From: Xylogone sp. PMI_703 | Lineage: Eukaryota > Ascomycota > Leotiomycetes | Direction of reading: 5' to 3' | Length of the DNA: 64,000 bases | NCBI GenBank assembly: GCA_021399445.1 | Contig: JAJTUQ010000001.1 | Location: 4,216,001 to 4,280,000 of the forward strand | In this document: positions 11,723-22,728 of the stretch, one piece after another | Position numbering within the stretch: position 1 is the stretch's first letter | Layout: every line of letters starts with the position of its first letter | Notes under the pieces: model-generated | The model's input: the letters and a program-made list of their open reading frames with translations, nothing else | Told to the model about the DNA's origin: nothing | The model's database searches: none | Position numbers and translations under genes: made by a program

Positions 11723-12713
11723 GGTGCGAAAGAAGAAGGAAAAAAGAGACAACTAAATTAGGCAAGAGATGGGTATATTAGGGAAATAAGCGCGGTGGTA
11801 GTTTTCCTCTTTCTGGGCCGAAATGTAACCAGCAGCAGATATGCTCAAGAAACCTCGAACCAGCGAGTCTTTTGGTTACATAGGGGAGAGGAGAAGACGG
11901 GAAACGTCAGTGAGCGAGTGGGTGTGCGTGGGAAGAGAGGAGTGGAAGAATGGCGCGGTGGCTCCTTGATATGTGTTTGCCCGTAGTAATAATACCCGTG
12001 GAGACGATGCAACCCCAAGGGAAAAGGTCGCTCCAGCACACAGTTCGCCAAGCTGCTTGTGCTGTTTGTACTGCTGATGCCGATGCCGATGCTGTTGCTG
12101 CTCCCTCGCTACTTGACTCGAGTGTCGTAGCAGAGCCAGATATCGGCTACCTCTTGTGTACACCGTGATGCTGCTGGTATATTTTTTTCTATCGATCGGG
12201 AGCAGGGCGAGGAGAGATGCAGGAGACGAAAAAGGACGAGGAAGGAAGCGTGCAGCAAGAATCCAGCCCCAGAAAAGAGCTGCAGTCGTGGCATTGAAAA
12301 GCGCAGGCAAACGGAGAGCGCGCACACACAGACTCCGACACGCAGGAATCCCACGATGCGCCCTGGGCAGAGCAGGCCAAGGTCCCACGGTGGTCTCCAT
12401 GGTGGTCTTTGACGCCATCTGCTCGCCCGCTCTGGGAAACTTGGGCATGCAGGCCCGGGCGCCTGGTTGGTCGAAGCCCGCGGCGCTCGGGGCAGCTGGC
12501 AGGGATCTGGGGCGGTCGGGCTCGGCAATTTGCACCCCTGCGCTGCCTCTTTCGGCCGGACGCACTAAGTAAAGGCACACGACCAGGGCCAGGCCAGGAA
12601 CAAGCCCTTTGTCTCTTTCTTCGCTATCCAACATTGCTTCTTGGCTGTACAGTACCGTGTACAGCGCAGTAGAGCTACAAGGTAATACATGTACGGAATT
12701 CGCTGCATCAGAG

Positions 12714-12769
12714 AGTATCAGAGTATCAGAGCATCAGAGCATCAGAGCATCAGTGCATCAACGCATCAA
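12714..12769. repeat. Tandem repeat, 8-base period, seven imperfect units
   Basis: Units run AGTATCAG twice, AGCATCAG three times, then TGCATCAA and CGCATCAA. It lies in the GC-rich intergenic tract and codes for nothing I can support. Confidence 0.85.
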
Positions 12770-14116
12770 CAACGTGCGACGCAGACGAGCCGTGTCTACG
12801 GTGTAGTTCTTGCGGGAAGAAGTAAAAAGCGGGCATCACCACCATCGTACTCATATACCCATTCTGGTGCTCATTATCCCATCATCAAGTCACGTAGAAG
12901 ACCACCTGTGACGTTCGCAGTTCCAGTCAGTCTGAGTCAGCGGGTAGAGACGTCTCTTCCTGGCACGTACCGAAGTATCTTCGTACAGTACGGTGCTGTG
13001 CAGGTACCATAATAATACAGTAATACCGGATACCAGACGACTTGTCCCCCGAAGGGAAATGCGTCGTCAAATTACCTCGATGCTGTGTGTGTGTGTGCTC
13101 CCGTAAGTACCTATTCCGTACTGTGCCATGGCCCGATCTGTGCTGGACTGCTGTTGATCCCAACTCCCCTCGCCCCCAAGCCGGAGCAGGAGCCCGCTGA
13201 CCACCCAGCGGACCACCCAGCGACCAACCGCCCAGCACTGTTTCTTTCTCCAGTAATTGGCCTCTGCGCCGCCAGCTCCAACCTTCCCCCTGCCCGAAAA
13301 GCCATCGGCAAGAGGAGATTAACCACGATGACCCAGAAGACCTAGCGGCCTAGCAACAGGATTGCGGTGCTGTCACTGTACAATTAGGTCCCAGGATCAC
13401 TGCCGTGTGCTGTACTGTAATAATACCGTACTCTGGGACAGATTGTTGTTATCTACTGTGCAAACGCCAACGAAGCCCAAATGTCCCAAGCCGCTGCAGC
13501 TCCCAGGGCATGACAGAAAAAAAAAAGCTCGTGTCGATCCTCGTCCACCCTCCCGACTGGCGCTGTGTGACCACTGCTACAGGCCTCTCCCAGCTCCATG
13601 ATTGGCGCCCGGCCCGGCTGTCAGTTCTTTCTCCGCATCGATTGCGACTCTGTCGTTGCAACCATATCGTAAACCATATCGACCATCGCCCTTTGTTGTC
13701 CTCTTTGTTCCTTCTTTGTGCCGGTTCCACCCCCGTAGGGCAGGCAGATAAGCAGGTGAGGTTGTATCCAAGGTAAGTGCGCATGTACATACAGTACTTC
13801 TACACGGTACCGGCACTAGGCACCGTGACGACAGAGACGGCCTCTCCTTGGCAGCGTTGACTGGCGCTTAAGATCTGAGAAACAAACGGCTGCATGCACT
13901 GCTGGTGCTGCTACCGTGGCTAAAACGTTTTCGCACGCAAGTTGGCAAGTACCTCCGTACTTTACGTGTTTGGGAGGGGCGGGTTGAAGGTAGAAGAGGT
14001 GGAAGAGTGGAGGAAGCTGCATCGTCTGTGTGGGATGTCCTTTCCCACCACTCACTCCTCGTCCAGCACTGGCTGGAGGACTCATCTGCGGCACAAAACA
14101 GAAGCCTTGCTGACAT

Positions 14117-14143
14117 GTTCTTCATGCTCTTCGTGCTCTTCAT
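14117..14143. repeat. Short tandem repeat, 9-base period, three units
   Basis: GTTCTTCAT, GCTCTTCGT, GCTCTTCAT in the same intergenic tract. Probably a slippage product. Confidence 0.7.
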
Positions 14144-14708
14144 GCAGCTGTTTGCTTCATGCACTGGGTGCTGCACGGCTTCAGGATCCTCGTGCTGCGA
14201 TATACTGAAGTATCAAGACATCGATCTCTGGTCGACCTTGCATAGGCCCGCAAAAGATGCGCCGACCAAGCGGCTCCCCCCAGAGAAGCTAAACGCACAG
14301 CACAGGAAACATGGCGCAGGTACCTGGGCACAGCGATCGGCGGCGATTGTTTGGAGTTGATTGACCGGCGATGCTTTGGGCCCTAAAGGTCTCGGGTAAT
14401 CGCAGGCCCGCCTGGTCGACGCCCCGGACGTTCCTGCAGAACGATAAAGCCTGGGTGTGACCGCATGCCCTACTGGAGCCACCGCGGCTGTCTGTCTCAC
14501 TCCCAAGTGCCACCCGGACAAATCCCCCTGCAAACGGGGAACCTGCTTGTTACCAGGCACCACAGCTGGCATAGGTACTGTACCGGTACACAGAAACTTC
14601 GCCAGATTACGCTTTGTTTGTCCGTTTGTTGGCTGAGTGTTTCTGATATGCGCCTCGCGGGGCTTTTTTACTTCTTTCATCTGTCTTCTCTATTCGAAAC
14701 CGTCTCTT

Positions 14709-16009
14709 TCAATCTTCGTCCATTAGCTCTGCCAATTCCGCTTCTTCCTCTGCTGTAAGCAGGCTCTTGGGTGTTGTGTCTTCCTCTTTTGCCACTCCTT
14801 TCCGTCTCTCCTCCTGCTCTTTTTTGGCGGTCTCGATTTCTCCCCGGCCCAGTCCCCAACTTCTGACCGTCCCGTCAATGCTGACGCTCACCAGTTTACG
14901 TTCTCCTTGCATAACCACCAATGCCGTCACCTCTTCATAGTGACCTTCGTAGATATGCCATAATTTTCCACTGGTCCGATCCCAGACTTTGATGTCCTCG
15001 TCCCGACCAGCAGTGATGATCCAGTCGCTGGTTATAGCAATTGCTCGCACGTAATCACCATGCTCATAACTCTCCTCCGCATCCCAATGCCTGGCTCTAG
15101 ACAGGCATTTGGCTGATCCATCTGCACTCGCAGTCCACAGATCGCTCTCCTCGTCACCCGAGAACAACACTCTGTACACGCTGGTCTCATGTTCACGTAT
15201 CGTATCTCGAGATTGATTATTCGGTCCCGAGCTGTTGGACGGTATATCTACGATTTGGGAAGCTGCATCAACACTTATGCGCCATCTTCGGATGTGGGGA
15301 TCGCTGCTTGAAGAGACAAGTACAACACTGCCATCCGTCGAATCGTCAGGATCTAGAACCAGATCCTGAACTGCCATCATGGTCTCGGTTTTGTCTCGAA
15401 GGGTGTGTAGCTTTTCACCAGTCTTGGTATCCCAAACAATGATCTTCGCGTCCGCTCCTCCCGATATAACGCACTTAAGTCACCTGTCAGCTAGTCACGA
15501 GCTAGTAGGTGCAGCATGGAGCTACTTACATCCTTCTCACCTATCTTAGCAGAGATAACACACTTGACAAAATCTGAATGCCCGTTATACCTCGTGCTAG
15601 GTGCCCTACTTTCCCTATCCCAGCTCCAGATACTTTTATCCCAGCATCCTGCAAAAATGGTTGCACCTCCTGTACCACCTACAGCAACGGAGGTGACGGG
15701 TGCTGCAGGACCTTTATACACAGTCTTCGTATCGTTTGTCTGTCCGAAATATGTTAGAAGGCACATATCCTACTTATCGATGCCTCTATAGTTCATACCT
15801 ACTTCAACATTAACTTTTCGGACACAGCCTGCACTTTCTGCTACATATATGCATGTTGAAGAAAACGGATCTGCTATAGCATTTAGGATCTTGGACTGCA
15901 ATATAATAGGATCTCCAAATTTATTGCCGGACTTTGCTGCTCGGCGGGCTCGGGTTGTCTCCGCAGCGTCTGTTTGGAAAAAATGACCAGGATCGGTTGA
16001 TCGAGACAT
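14709..16009 (-). CDS. WD40-repeat protein, unassigned
   Basis: Exons 15803-16009, 15530-15739 and 14709-15473 (minus strand) give 393 residues. WD-like units are visible as IFAGCWDKSIWSWD, VISGGADAKIIVWD, WTASADGSAKCL, ITAGRDEDIKVWD and VSVSIDGTVRSWG, enough for one beta-propeller that would serve as a protein-binding scaffold. The C terminus is charged: a Lys/Glu-rich helix and an acidic tail ending ELAELMDED. I cannot match it to a named yeast protein. The second intron uses a TTAAG acceptor; the CAG upstream would place a stop in frame. It shares a 267-base divergent promoter with the ctf4 homologue. Confidence 0.85.
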
Positions 16010-16150
16010 GGTGCTCTTACTGAGCCGTGTTTGAAATGTAGATACTCGAGATGCCTATGAGATCTGTTGCGGGGCGAGGGGTAATTTATTGTGTTGCTGC
16101 CTCATACTTAAGGCATTCATGCATAACAAAACACGTCGCTAGCAAGGTTC

Positions 16151-16156
16151 ACGCGT
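16151..16156. promoter_or_regulatory. Candidate MCB element (ACGCGT)
   Basis: A perfect MluI cell-cycle box 121 bases before the ctf4 start codon and 142 bases before the WD40 start. In yeasts MBF binds this sequence to drive DNA-replication genes in G1/S. The hexamer also occurs in other places in the window, so the case rests on position and gene function. Confidence 0.4.
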
Positions 16157-16276
16157 AAAGTGGAAAAGTCGCGTCAACCGATTCAGGCGTTATATCGCAT
16201 TGGGATCGGACTCCCTTTGACATAACATCGTTGGGCTCTGAATAGATTCTATCTCTTGAAATTGGGCCATGCAATA

Positions 16277-18923
16277 ATGTCGACCGAAACTCATACTCGT
16301 CTACGAGGCCGCCCAGCCCATACAGCCGGTCCAACATATCTATCCTATACTCCGGATGGCACAAAGCTGGTTACTGTAGGTTCTAATAATACGACACGAG
16401 TCTACAAGACCGGGTTCGATGGCGAACCAACGAATATCGATGACTGCCAGGAGCAGAATATGGGTGTTGATTCAACTGTAGGCGCTTTTCAAGAAGGTAT
16501 ATTTCTACAATTGCTAATTGTTTGCATCAGAATGACTTCTTCGTTACTGGTTCCGAAGATGGAACGGTCAGCAAGTTCTCCCTCGACACAATGTCATTCG
16601 ACAAATTCCTCATGCGATGCTCCTTACCGGTTCGAGACGTTACTATCTCTAAAGATGGCGAATGGTGTGCTGTAGCAAGTGACGAGCTCACTGTCAAGAT
16701 TGTTCGAACCAGCGATACCAGCTCAGTAATATACTTGAGAGACCAACCAAAACCAGTCAAACATATATCATTTGACCCGAGTGGGAAATACATCGCACTC
16801 TCCTGCACGGATGGGATGGTATATGTTTATACGCTATTCAACGATGAGCCAGAATTGATCCGAAAAATTGACGGCCTCATCAGAGCCGTAGAGACGGAGT
16901 CCGAGATCAGCTCCAAAGTAGCCTGGCACCCTGACGGTAGAGCTTTTGCAGCTCCTACCGCTACCAGAGATATTCAGGTTGTGTCACGCGGGGATTGGGA
17001 AAATCAGCGGTCATTTTCCAATGGGCACATGGGTGATGTGACTGCGCTGGCTTGGTCACCGAACGGTGCGATGCTTGCAACAGCAGGCAAGGACAGAAAG
17101 ATAGTGATTTGGGAGACGAAGACGCAGACTATTATTGCCACCTATGACTATGCAAATGTTATGGACTTAGCATGGCATCCAACTAAGAATCTACTTTCCT
17201 TTACCAACAGCGACGGTGAGGTCTACATATTCAATGAATTTGTACCTGCGGAGCATGCCCACCTCCTCAAACTGTCTCTCCAACCAGCTCCCTTCATTCA
17301 TGATCCATTATCTGAAATATCAGCAAACGTTCGACGACCAGTAACCGTTAATGGACACAAAGATGTTCCAGTCAGACCCCGAAGAGGATCGTTGGAGAGT
17401 CTTGAGGATCTACTTGATGAAGATGCTATGGCCGAAGATGATGACTTTGTTGAAGATGACGATGGAGCGGGATACACACTTGGACTGAACCAAAATGGCA
17501 AACGACCAAACGACGATGCGTTAGGAGTTCAAGCTACGAAACGTTTGAATGCGGGATATTGGGCTCCGCAATATCACCAATCATTCCAACCTGGGTCAAC
17601 TCCATGGAGAGGTAATCGTAAATACCTCTGCCTGAATCTTATTGGATTTGTGTGGACTGTCGATCAGGATGTCCACAGCACAGTGACCGTAGAGTTCTAC
17701 GATCATGAGTTTCAGCGAGATTTCCATTTCACAGATACCTTTCTCTATGATAAGGCTTGTCTCAACGAACATGGAACTCTATTCTCCTGCAAGGCCCGCG
17801 ATGACCTGCCGGCAACGATTTTCTATCGTCCACACGAGACTTGGACCACTCGATCAGACTGGCGGACTCAGTTGCCCAAAGGAGAGGACGTGACAGCTAT
17901 TTCCCTAAGCGACTCCTTCATCACTGTAACTACCACAACAAATTATGTCAGAATATACACACTATTTGGGGTTCCATATCGAGTATATCGACAGAAGAGC
18001 AGTCCAACTGTCACCTGTGCGAGTTGGCGAGATTATGTTATGACATTGGGTAACGGGCCGGTCGGGGCAGATGGAAGCACCAAGCTCTTATACACAATCC
18101 AGAACATAAAGAGAGATGAAGTGTGTCAAAGCGAAGATGTAGTAGCGCTTCCAGATGGCGCCACTTTGAAGAGTGTCTTTTTCTCTGATAGTGGGGTATG
18201 TTTATTTATCTTTTCTCTCCAAAATACTGATCTATGCTGACCAGAACATTACAGGACCCATGTATATATGATTCAACAGGGACACTTCTCACTCTCCTTC
18301 ACTGGCGAATTCCTTCCCAGGCATGCTGGGTCCCTCTTCTCGACACAAAACTACTTTCCCGTTTAGCTTCTGGGCGCAAAACGGAGAACTACTTCCCCGT
18401 TGCGGTAGCGGATAACAAGTTCCACTGCATAATTCTCAAGGGTGGTGATCAATATCCTTATTTCCCTCGTCCTCTGCTCTCGGAATTTGATTTCCAGATT
18501 CCTTTATCGTCAGAGCCTAAGCCAGATAGTGAAGATGCAGATGAAGACATGGATGAGTCCGAGAAGAGTGCAGCTGATGAGATGAAGAAATTAGAAGGTG
18601 ATTTCATCCTTAAGGGCACCCTAGCCGCGCAGAAGGCAGATTTGATCGAAGGCACTGCTGCCTCGCATACACAGCGCGCAGCTTTTGCAAGAATGGAGCT
18701 TGAGATTGATAAAACTCTACTGCAAATGTTAGCTGTCGAGTGTCGTGAAGGCGAAGAACGAGGCATGAAAGCGTTAGAATTGGTAACCTTAATGCGAGAC
18801 AGAACTGGAAGGATGATTGAAGCTGCTGGCAAGGTTGCTGAGCGTTATGGAAGGACTGTATTGGGAGAGAAGATCCGAGAAGTCGGAGAAAGAAGATTAT
18901 CGGGCGAAGTGGAGGATGATTAA
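16277..18923 (+). CDS. ctf4: Replisome adaptor Ctf4/Mcl1/SepB
   Basis: Exons 16277-16477, 16531-18195 and 18255-18923 encode 844 residues, matching Mcl1 and SepB. The protein links the CMG helicase to DNA polymerase alpha and supports sister-chromatid cohesion and chromosome transmission. The first 300 or so residues form a WD40 propeller (VTVGSNNTTRVYK, FFVTGSEDGTVSKFS, MLATAGKDRKIVIWE, LSFTNSDGEVYIF). An acidic linker (LLDEDAMAEDDDFVEDDD) precedes the SepB/Mcl1 middle domain (about 330-640), which includes RGNRKYLCLNLIGFVW. The C terminus is helical and there is no HMG box, as is usual in fungi. The first intron uses the GTAGGC donor at 16478; the next GT at 16497 would run into a stop. The start is the first in-frame ATG. 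Confidence 0.93.
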
Positions 18924-19181
18924 AAGGGAAAAGGTCTTGTTGCGAGATACCTGGATAAGGCGTTTTTGTACTGCAGTTGGTTATAATGACGAATAAGGGC
19001 ATGACGATGACGGTAATCATAGCATAATAAAAACAGGATTGGGATCTGGCTGAAATATCTTATTATTATCAATTATGATAAATATCTACTCCCAGATAGG
19101 CCTTCTAGAGATTTCAGTACCAACTCTTCAGTCAGTACCGAACGGAAACCACTTTTAACTAAACCTTTTAAACATGAGGTT

Positions 19182-19973
19182 TTAATTGGAAGAAGACGCC
19201 TTATCCTTCTTCTGCTTCAATCGCTGTCGTTCTCTCTTCCTCTGCTTCTTGAGTTGTTTCTGTCTTCGAATCTCTTCAGCAGATTTATGACCAGCTGTCC
19301 CACCAAGTAACTTCGAAGATGTCGAGGAGATATTTTGATGCGATGGTCCGTCTGTTGATCCATTCGAGAGTGTCATAGAAGATGCGCTCTCAGGTGAGGC
19401 CTGATTGACTCTGGAGATGCTGTTCAACTGCTTTTCAGGAGTTGTGACGTTGGGAGAAGGTTTGACATCTTTGTCCTGCTCTTCGATTCCAGTCGATTTT
19501 GACTCCACGCTTGGCTTCACCTCTACTTTGGGTTCCTTGGAAACGGAGGTTACTGAAGTTCTCTGTTTCTTTGCTCTCCCCAGTCCAGACCTGCCTTCTT
19601 CCTCATCGCTACTTTCCTCTACCGGCTTCTTCAATGTCCTATTGACTTTCTCTTCCTCTCGAGCCTTGGAGTCCTTCAATGTCTTCTTTGGAAAGAACCT
19701 CTCACGAAGGGTCTTATTATTGCGCTCAGCTTCGCTGACTAGGAATTGGGAAGGTATAGGCGCCCCCAATCCGAGATTTGGTGGCTCGGGACGGAATAAA
19801 GCTATCTCTTCAGCTTCCTGTTCTTGTTCCGTTTTGCGTGGTAAAGAACGCGATGCCGAAAATGACTTCAAAACGCCCTCTCTTTTGGCCAATGCGACCG
19901 CAATGCGGTTTGAGATGACATCTAATTCGGCTCGAGCTTCTTTGACTGACTTTACTGGATTTTCTGTTGACAT
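19182..19973 (-). CDS. Small basic protein, possibly DUF3245 family
   Basis: Single exon, 263 residues, starting at the ATG at 19973. The N terminus is helical (ELDVISNRIAVALAKREGVL), followed by FRPEPPNLGLGAPIP, a long charged Ser/Lys/Glu-rich stretch, and a very basic tail (EEIRRQKQLKKQRKRERQR) that resembles a nuclear or nucleolar localisation signal. The N-terminal pattern recalls the fungal DUF3245 family, but that is from memory. Its function is unknown. It diverges from the succinyl-CoA ligase gene across 285 bases, which probably act as a shared promoter. Confidence 0.75.
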   Translation of the reverse strand: MSTENPVKSVKEARAELDVISNRIAVALAKREGVLKSFSASRSLPRKTEQEQEAEEIALFRPEPPNLGLGAPIPSQFLVSEAERNNKTLRERFFPKKTLKDSKAREEEKVNRTLKKPVEESSDEEEGRSGLGRAKKQRTSVTSVSKEPKVEVKPSVESKSTGIEEQDKDVKPSPNVTTPEKQLNSISRVNQASPESASSMTLSNGSTDGPSHQNISSTSSKLLGGTAGHKSAEEIRRQKQLKKQRKRERQRLKQKKDKASSSN

Positions 19974-20258
19974 AATGTATGATATAAGACGTATTTGTGG
20001 GTGCTAGAATTGGTAATTAGTGTAACGTCGATAATTTTCTAGGTCATCCTGAAGAGACGTTCTTTTCTTATCAGCCTCGTTATCTGAAAACTTGCTGCAC
20101 CCGCACTTCGGATCTGGCACCTGCAGACTACCGTACACAAACCGAGACAGTTCGCTATGATCCTAAAATATCCGATGGACTAGGACCTCAAAGACCTCAT
20201 AACCGTTCTATCCCACAACGATAGGTGTATAATTTTTCTAGATACACCAAACGTCAAG

Positions 20259-21743
20259 ATGTTCAAGCTCGCCCGTAATAGGCAATTGGCAGCAGCCTTC
20301 AAGGCTACAAGAGTTAGTCTTTTTAAAGGCTGGTTGGACCGTAGTTAACAAAGCTCTAGGTCTCCACGCCGTTGCGATTTGCCGGCGCTGCACAGCAGAA
20401 GAGAGCTCTGAGTATCCACGAATACCTTTCTGCAGATCTTCTAAGACAGGTAGTTTTTCATAACTCAATTGATAAACATCAACGCTCACAGCTTGACAGT
20501 ACGGTGTTGGCGTTCCTGACGGTGCCGTTGCAAGAACTGCTGCTGAAGCTGAGGCTGTTGCGAAGAAGATTGGTGGAGATGACATGGTTATCAAGGCTCA
20601 AGTCCTCGCTGGTGGTCGAGGAAAGGGCACCTTCGATAATGGCTTGAAGGGAGGTGTGCGTGTTATTTACTCCCCCACCGAGGCGAAGATGTTCGCAGAG
20701 CAAATGATCGGCCACAAACTCATCACGAAGCAAACCGGTGCTGCCGGCCGTCTCTGCAATGCTGTCTATATTTGCGAGCGCAAGTTTGCACGTCGAGAAT
20801 TCTACCTGGCTATCTTGATGGACCGAGCCAGCCAGGGTCCCGTTATTGTATCCTCTTCTCAGGGTGGTATGGATATCGAAGGTGTCGCCAAGGAAAACCC
20901 AAATGCTATCATCACTACGTATATCGATATTCACAAGGGCGTCACTGATGATATTGCGCGAAAGATTGCTCAAGACCTTGGATTCAGCGAGCAATGTGTC
21001 GAGGATGCCAAGGACACCATCCAGAAGCTCTACAAGATCTTCATGGAGAAGGATGCCACTCAAATTGAAATCAACCCTCTTTCTGAGACTTCGGACCACA
21101 AAGTTCTCGCCATGGATGCTAAGTTTGGCTTTGATGATAATGCAGATTTCAGACAGAAGGAGATCTTTTCCTGGCGTGATACCAGCCAGGAGGATCCTGA
21201 AGAAGTCCGCGCTGCTGAGTCCGGCCTTAATTTCATCAAGCTTGGAGGTGATATCGGTTGCCTTGTAAACGGTGCTGGTCTCGCCATGGCAACTATGGAT
21301 ATCATCAAACTCAACGGTGGTGAGCCGGCCAACTTCCTTGACGTCGGAGGAGGAGCTACCCCTCAGGCTATCAAGGAAGCTTTCTCTCTTATCACAAGTG
21401 ATCCCAAGGTTACTGCTATCTTTGTGAACATCTTTGGTGGTATCGTAAGGTGTGATGCTATTGCCAAGGGTCTCATTAGCACAGTTGAGAGCATGGACTT
21501 GAGAATCCCAATTATTGCGAGATTACAGGGCACAAACATGGCTGAGGCACAGAGACTGATTAATGAGTCTGGTCTTAAGATCTTCTCTATTGATGATCTG
21601 CAGAGTGCCGCTGAGAAGGCAGTGCAGTTCTCAAAGGTTGTGAAGATGGGTAAGCATATCTTATCCTCGTGTTTATTATCAACTTACTAATTTGTTTAGC
21701 ACGTGATATCGATGTCGGTGTTGAGTTCTCTTTAGGTATTTGA
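20259..21743 (+). CDS. LSC2: Succinyl-CoA ligase beta subunit, mitochondrial
   Basis: Exons 20259-20312, 20360-20449, 20500-21649 and 21700-21743 encode 445 residues. With the alpha subunit it converts succinyl-CoA, phosphate and a nucleoside diphosphate to succinate, CoA and nucleoside triphosphate in the TCA cycle. The first 30 or so residues form an Arg/Ala-rich mitochondrial presequence, and ALSIHEYLSADLL begins the mature ATP-grasp fold. Diagnostic motifs follow: MVIKAQVLAGGRGKGTFD, EINPLSET, FLDVGGGATPQAIKEAF and NIFGGIVRCDAIAKG. The last exon adds only ARDIDVGVEFSLGI. Straight reading of the genomic sequence before 20500 is misleading because two introns interrupt the N terminus. Nucleotide preference (ATP or GTP) cannot be read from the sequence with confidence. 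Confidence 0.95.
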
Positions 21744-22008
21744 ACGGCTTTTTAGACTTTGGCTGCATTTCCTTTGTATCGGCAGGGCACCTAGATCCAG
21801 GGCTGCGTATGTATAAATGCACTCAGTTGTGTTATCATCTAATATCATCACGTCTTCAGAGATTGTCACAAAACCAGCGTTGCTGGTCTCTACAAGGAAT
21901 TGTATAATGACAATACTAGGTGCCGTAAACTTTGTTCTGCATTGGTTGTCGTTATTATTATGTGATCCTTCTACTTCTAGCCTTCCATATTAAATCAAGC
22001 TCTAATTA

Positions 22009-22728
22009 TTACTTGGTTCTGTCAGGGCGTCCTGGAACGGATCTCCTCAAAACCTCTTCATAGGTTAACCACCTCCCATATGCATTCCTTATCCCCCAAC
22101 TACTTGGATCCAAGAATCGCCGACTACCGTTGGTTAATTTCTCTCCGGGAAGTTTGCAGGCGTCGGACTTACCCAAATCCTTAACCTGCCGAAAAAGCGA
22201 ATAAATCGATTGCTCTTTTCTCCATATCTCGGAAACCGCCTTTGCTGCCTCCTTTCTTGTCATTCCCCCGTTGACGTCTGCTCTGGAGCAGAGCCATACC
22301 GAGAATGCAAATACCACGAATAACTCCCATTCGATTCCAGCAAGGATCTTGCAAGTTAATATGATGGGTTGGAGAAGAAGGAGCAGAAGAAAGCCGATCA
22401 TTTGGCCAACTTTGCCGAGGAGGAGGAAAGAGTTTAGTAAAAGACGTAGGAAGAGGCTTGGTTTTTGAAATGAGTCTTCTTCTATATTTGTTGATGCATA
22501 TGGGTCGCAAGGAAAGCTAGGGTCTCTAGAGAGATAGACTTGCTGAAGATAAAACGCTGTGGGTATCTGCTTTGTTGTTGGCTTTTGCGCTGTTGTCTGC
22601 AATGACATTGGATAAGAGAGCGAGTGCTGGCGGAGAAGAGGTTTTTTATATAGCCCAGTAAATGGGCGGTTGGGACGTCGTCCATGGTCCCAACTCATGG
22701 GATCGGCATCAAAGTTTTCAAAGTTCAT
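22009..22728 (-). CDS. Hypothetical protein with a hydrophobic central hairpin
   Basis: 239 residues from the ATG at 22728 (AGCAAAAATGA context). Open frame continues upstream without another ATG up to a TATTCCAG that looks like a splice acceptor, which suggests an intron in the 5' leader. The N-terminal 90 residues are polar; residues 92-129 and 134-147 are strongly hydrophobic (FLRLLLNSFLLLG, GFLLLLLLQPIILTC, ELFVVFAFSVWLC) and probably form two or three membrane segments; the C-terminal 90 residues are polar and basic. I recognise no family. It may be restricted to close relatives. Confidence 0.6.
   Translation of the reverse strand: MNFENFDADPMSWDHGRRPNRPFTGLYKKPLLRQHSLSYPMSLQTTAQKPTTKQIPTAFYLQQVYLSRDPSFPCDPYASTNIEEDSFQKPSLFLRLLLNSFLLLGKVGQMIGFLLLLLLQPIILTCKILAGIEWELFVVFAFSVWLCSRADVNGGMTRKEAAKAVSEIWRKEQSIYSLFRQVKDLGKSDACKLPGEKLTNGSRRFLDPSSWGIRNAYGRWLTYEEVLRRSVPGRPDRTK

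Larger units (their letters stand above)
11723..14708. other. Long GC-rich intergenic tract with GTAC near-palindromes
   Basis: 3 kb upstream of the 997-residue gene and downstream of the WD40 gene. It is more GC-rich than neighbouring intergenic DNA. Several overlapping open frames exist on both strands (longest 252 codons, 11876-12634 minus) but none resembles a protein, and high GC makes chance open frames long. It contains repeated GTAC-based near-palindromes (for example 12647-12662, 12983-12991, 13412-13432, 13785-13813, 14574-14591) and short tandem repeats. It probably serves as an extended promoter and leader, and may encode a non-coding transcript. Confidence 0.55.

Noticed and set aside
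11876..12634. 252-codon open frame on the minus strand in the GC-rich tract
   Set aside because: It overlaps several other frames on both strands, has no recognisable motif, and high GC lengthens chance open frames. Better taken as leader or promoter.
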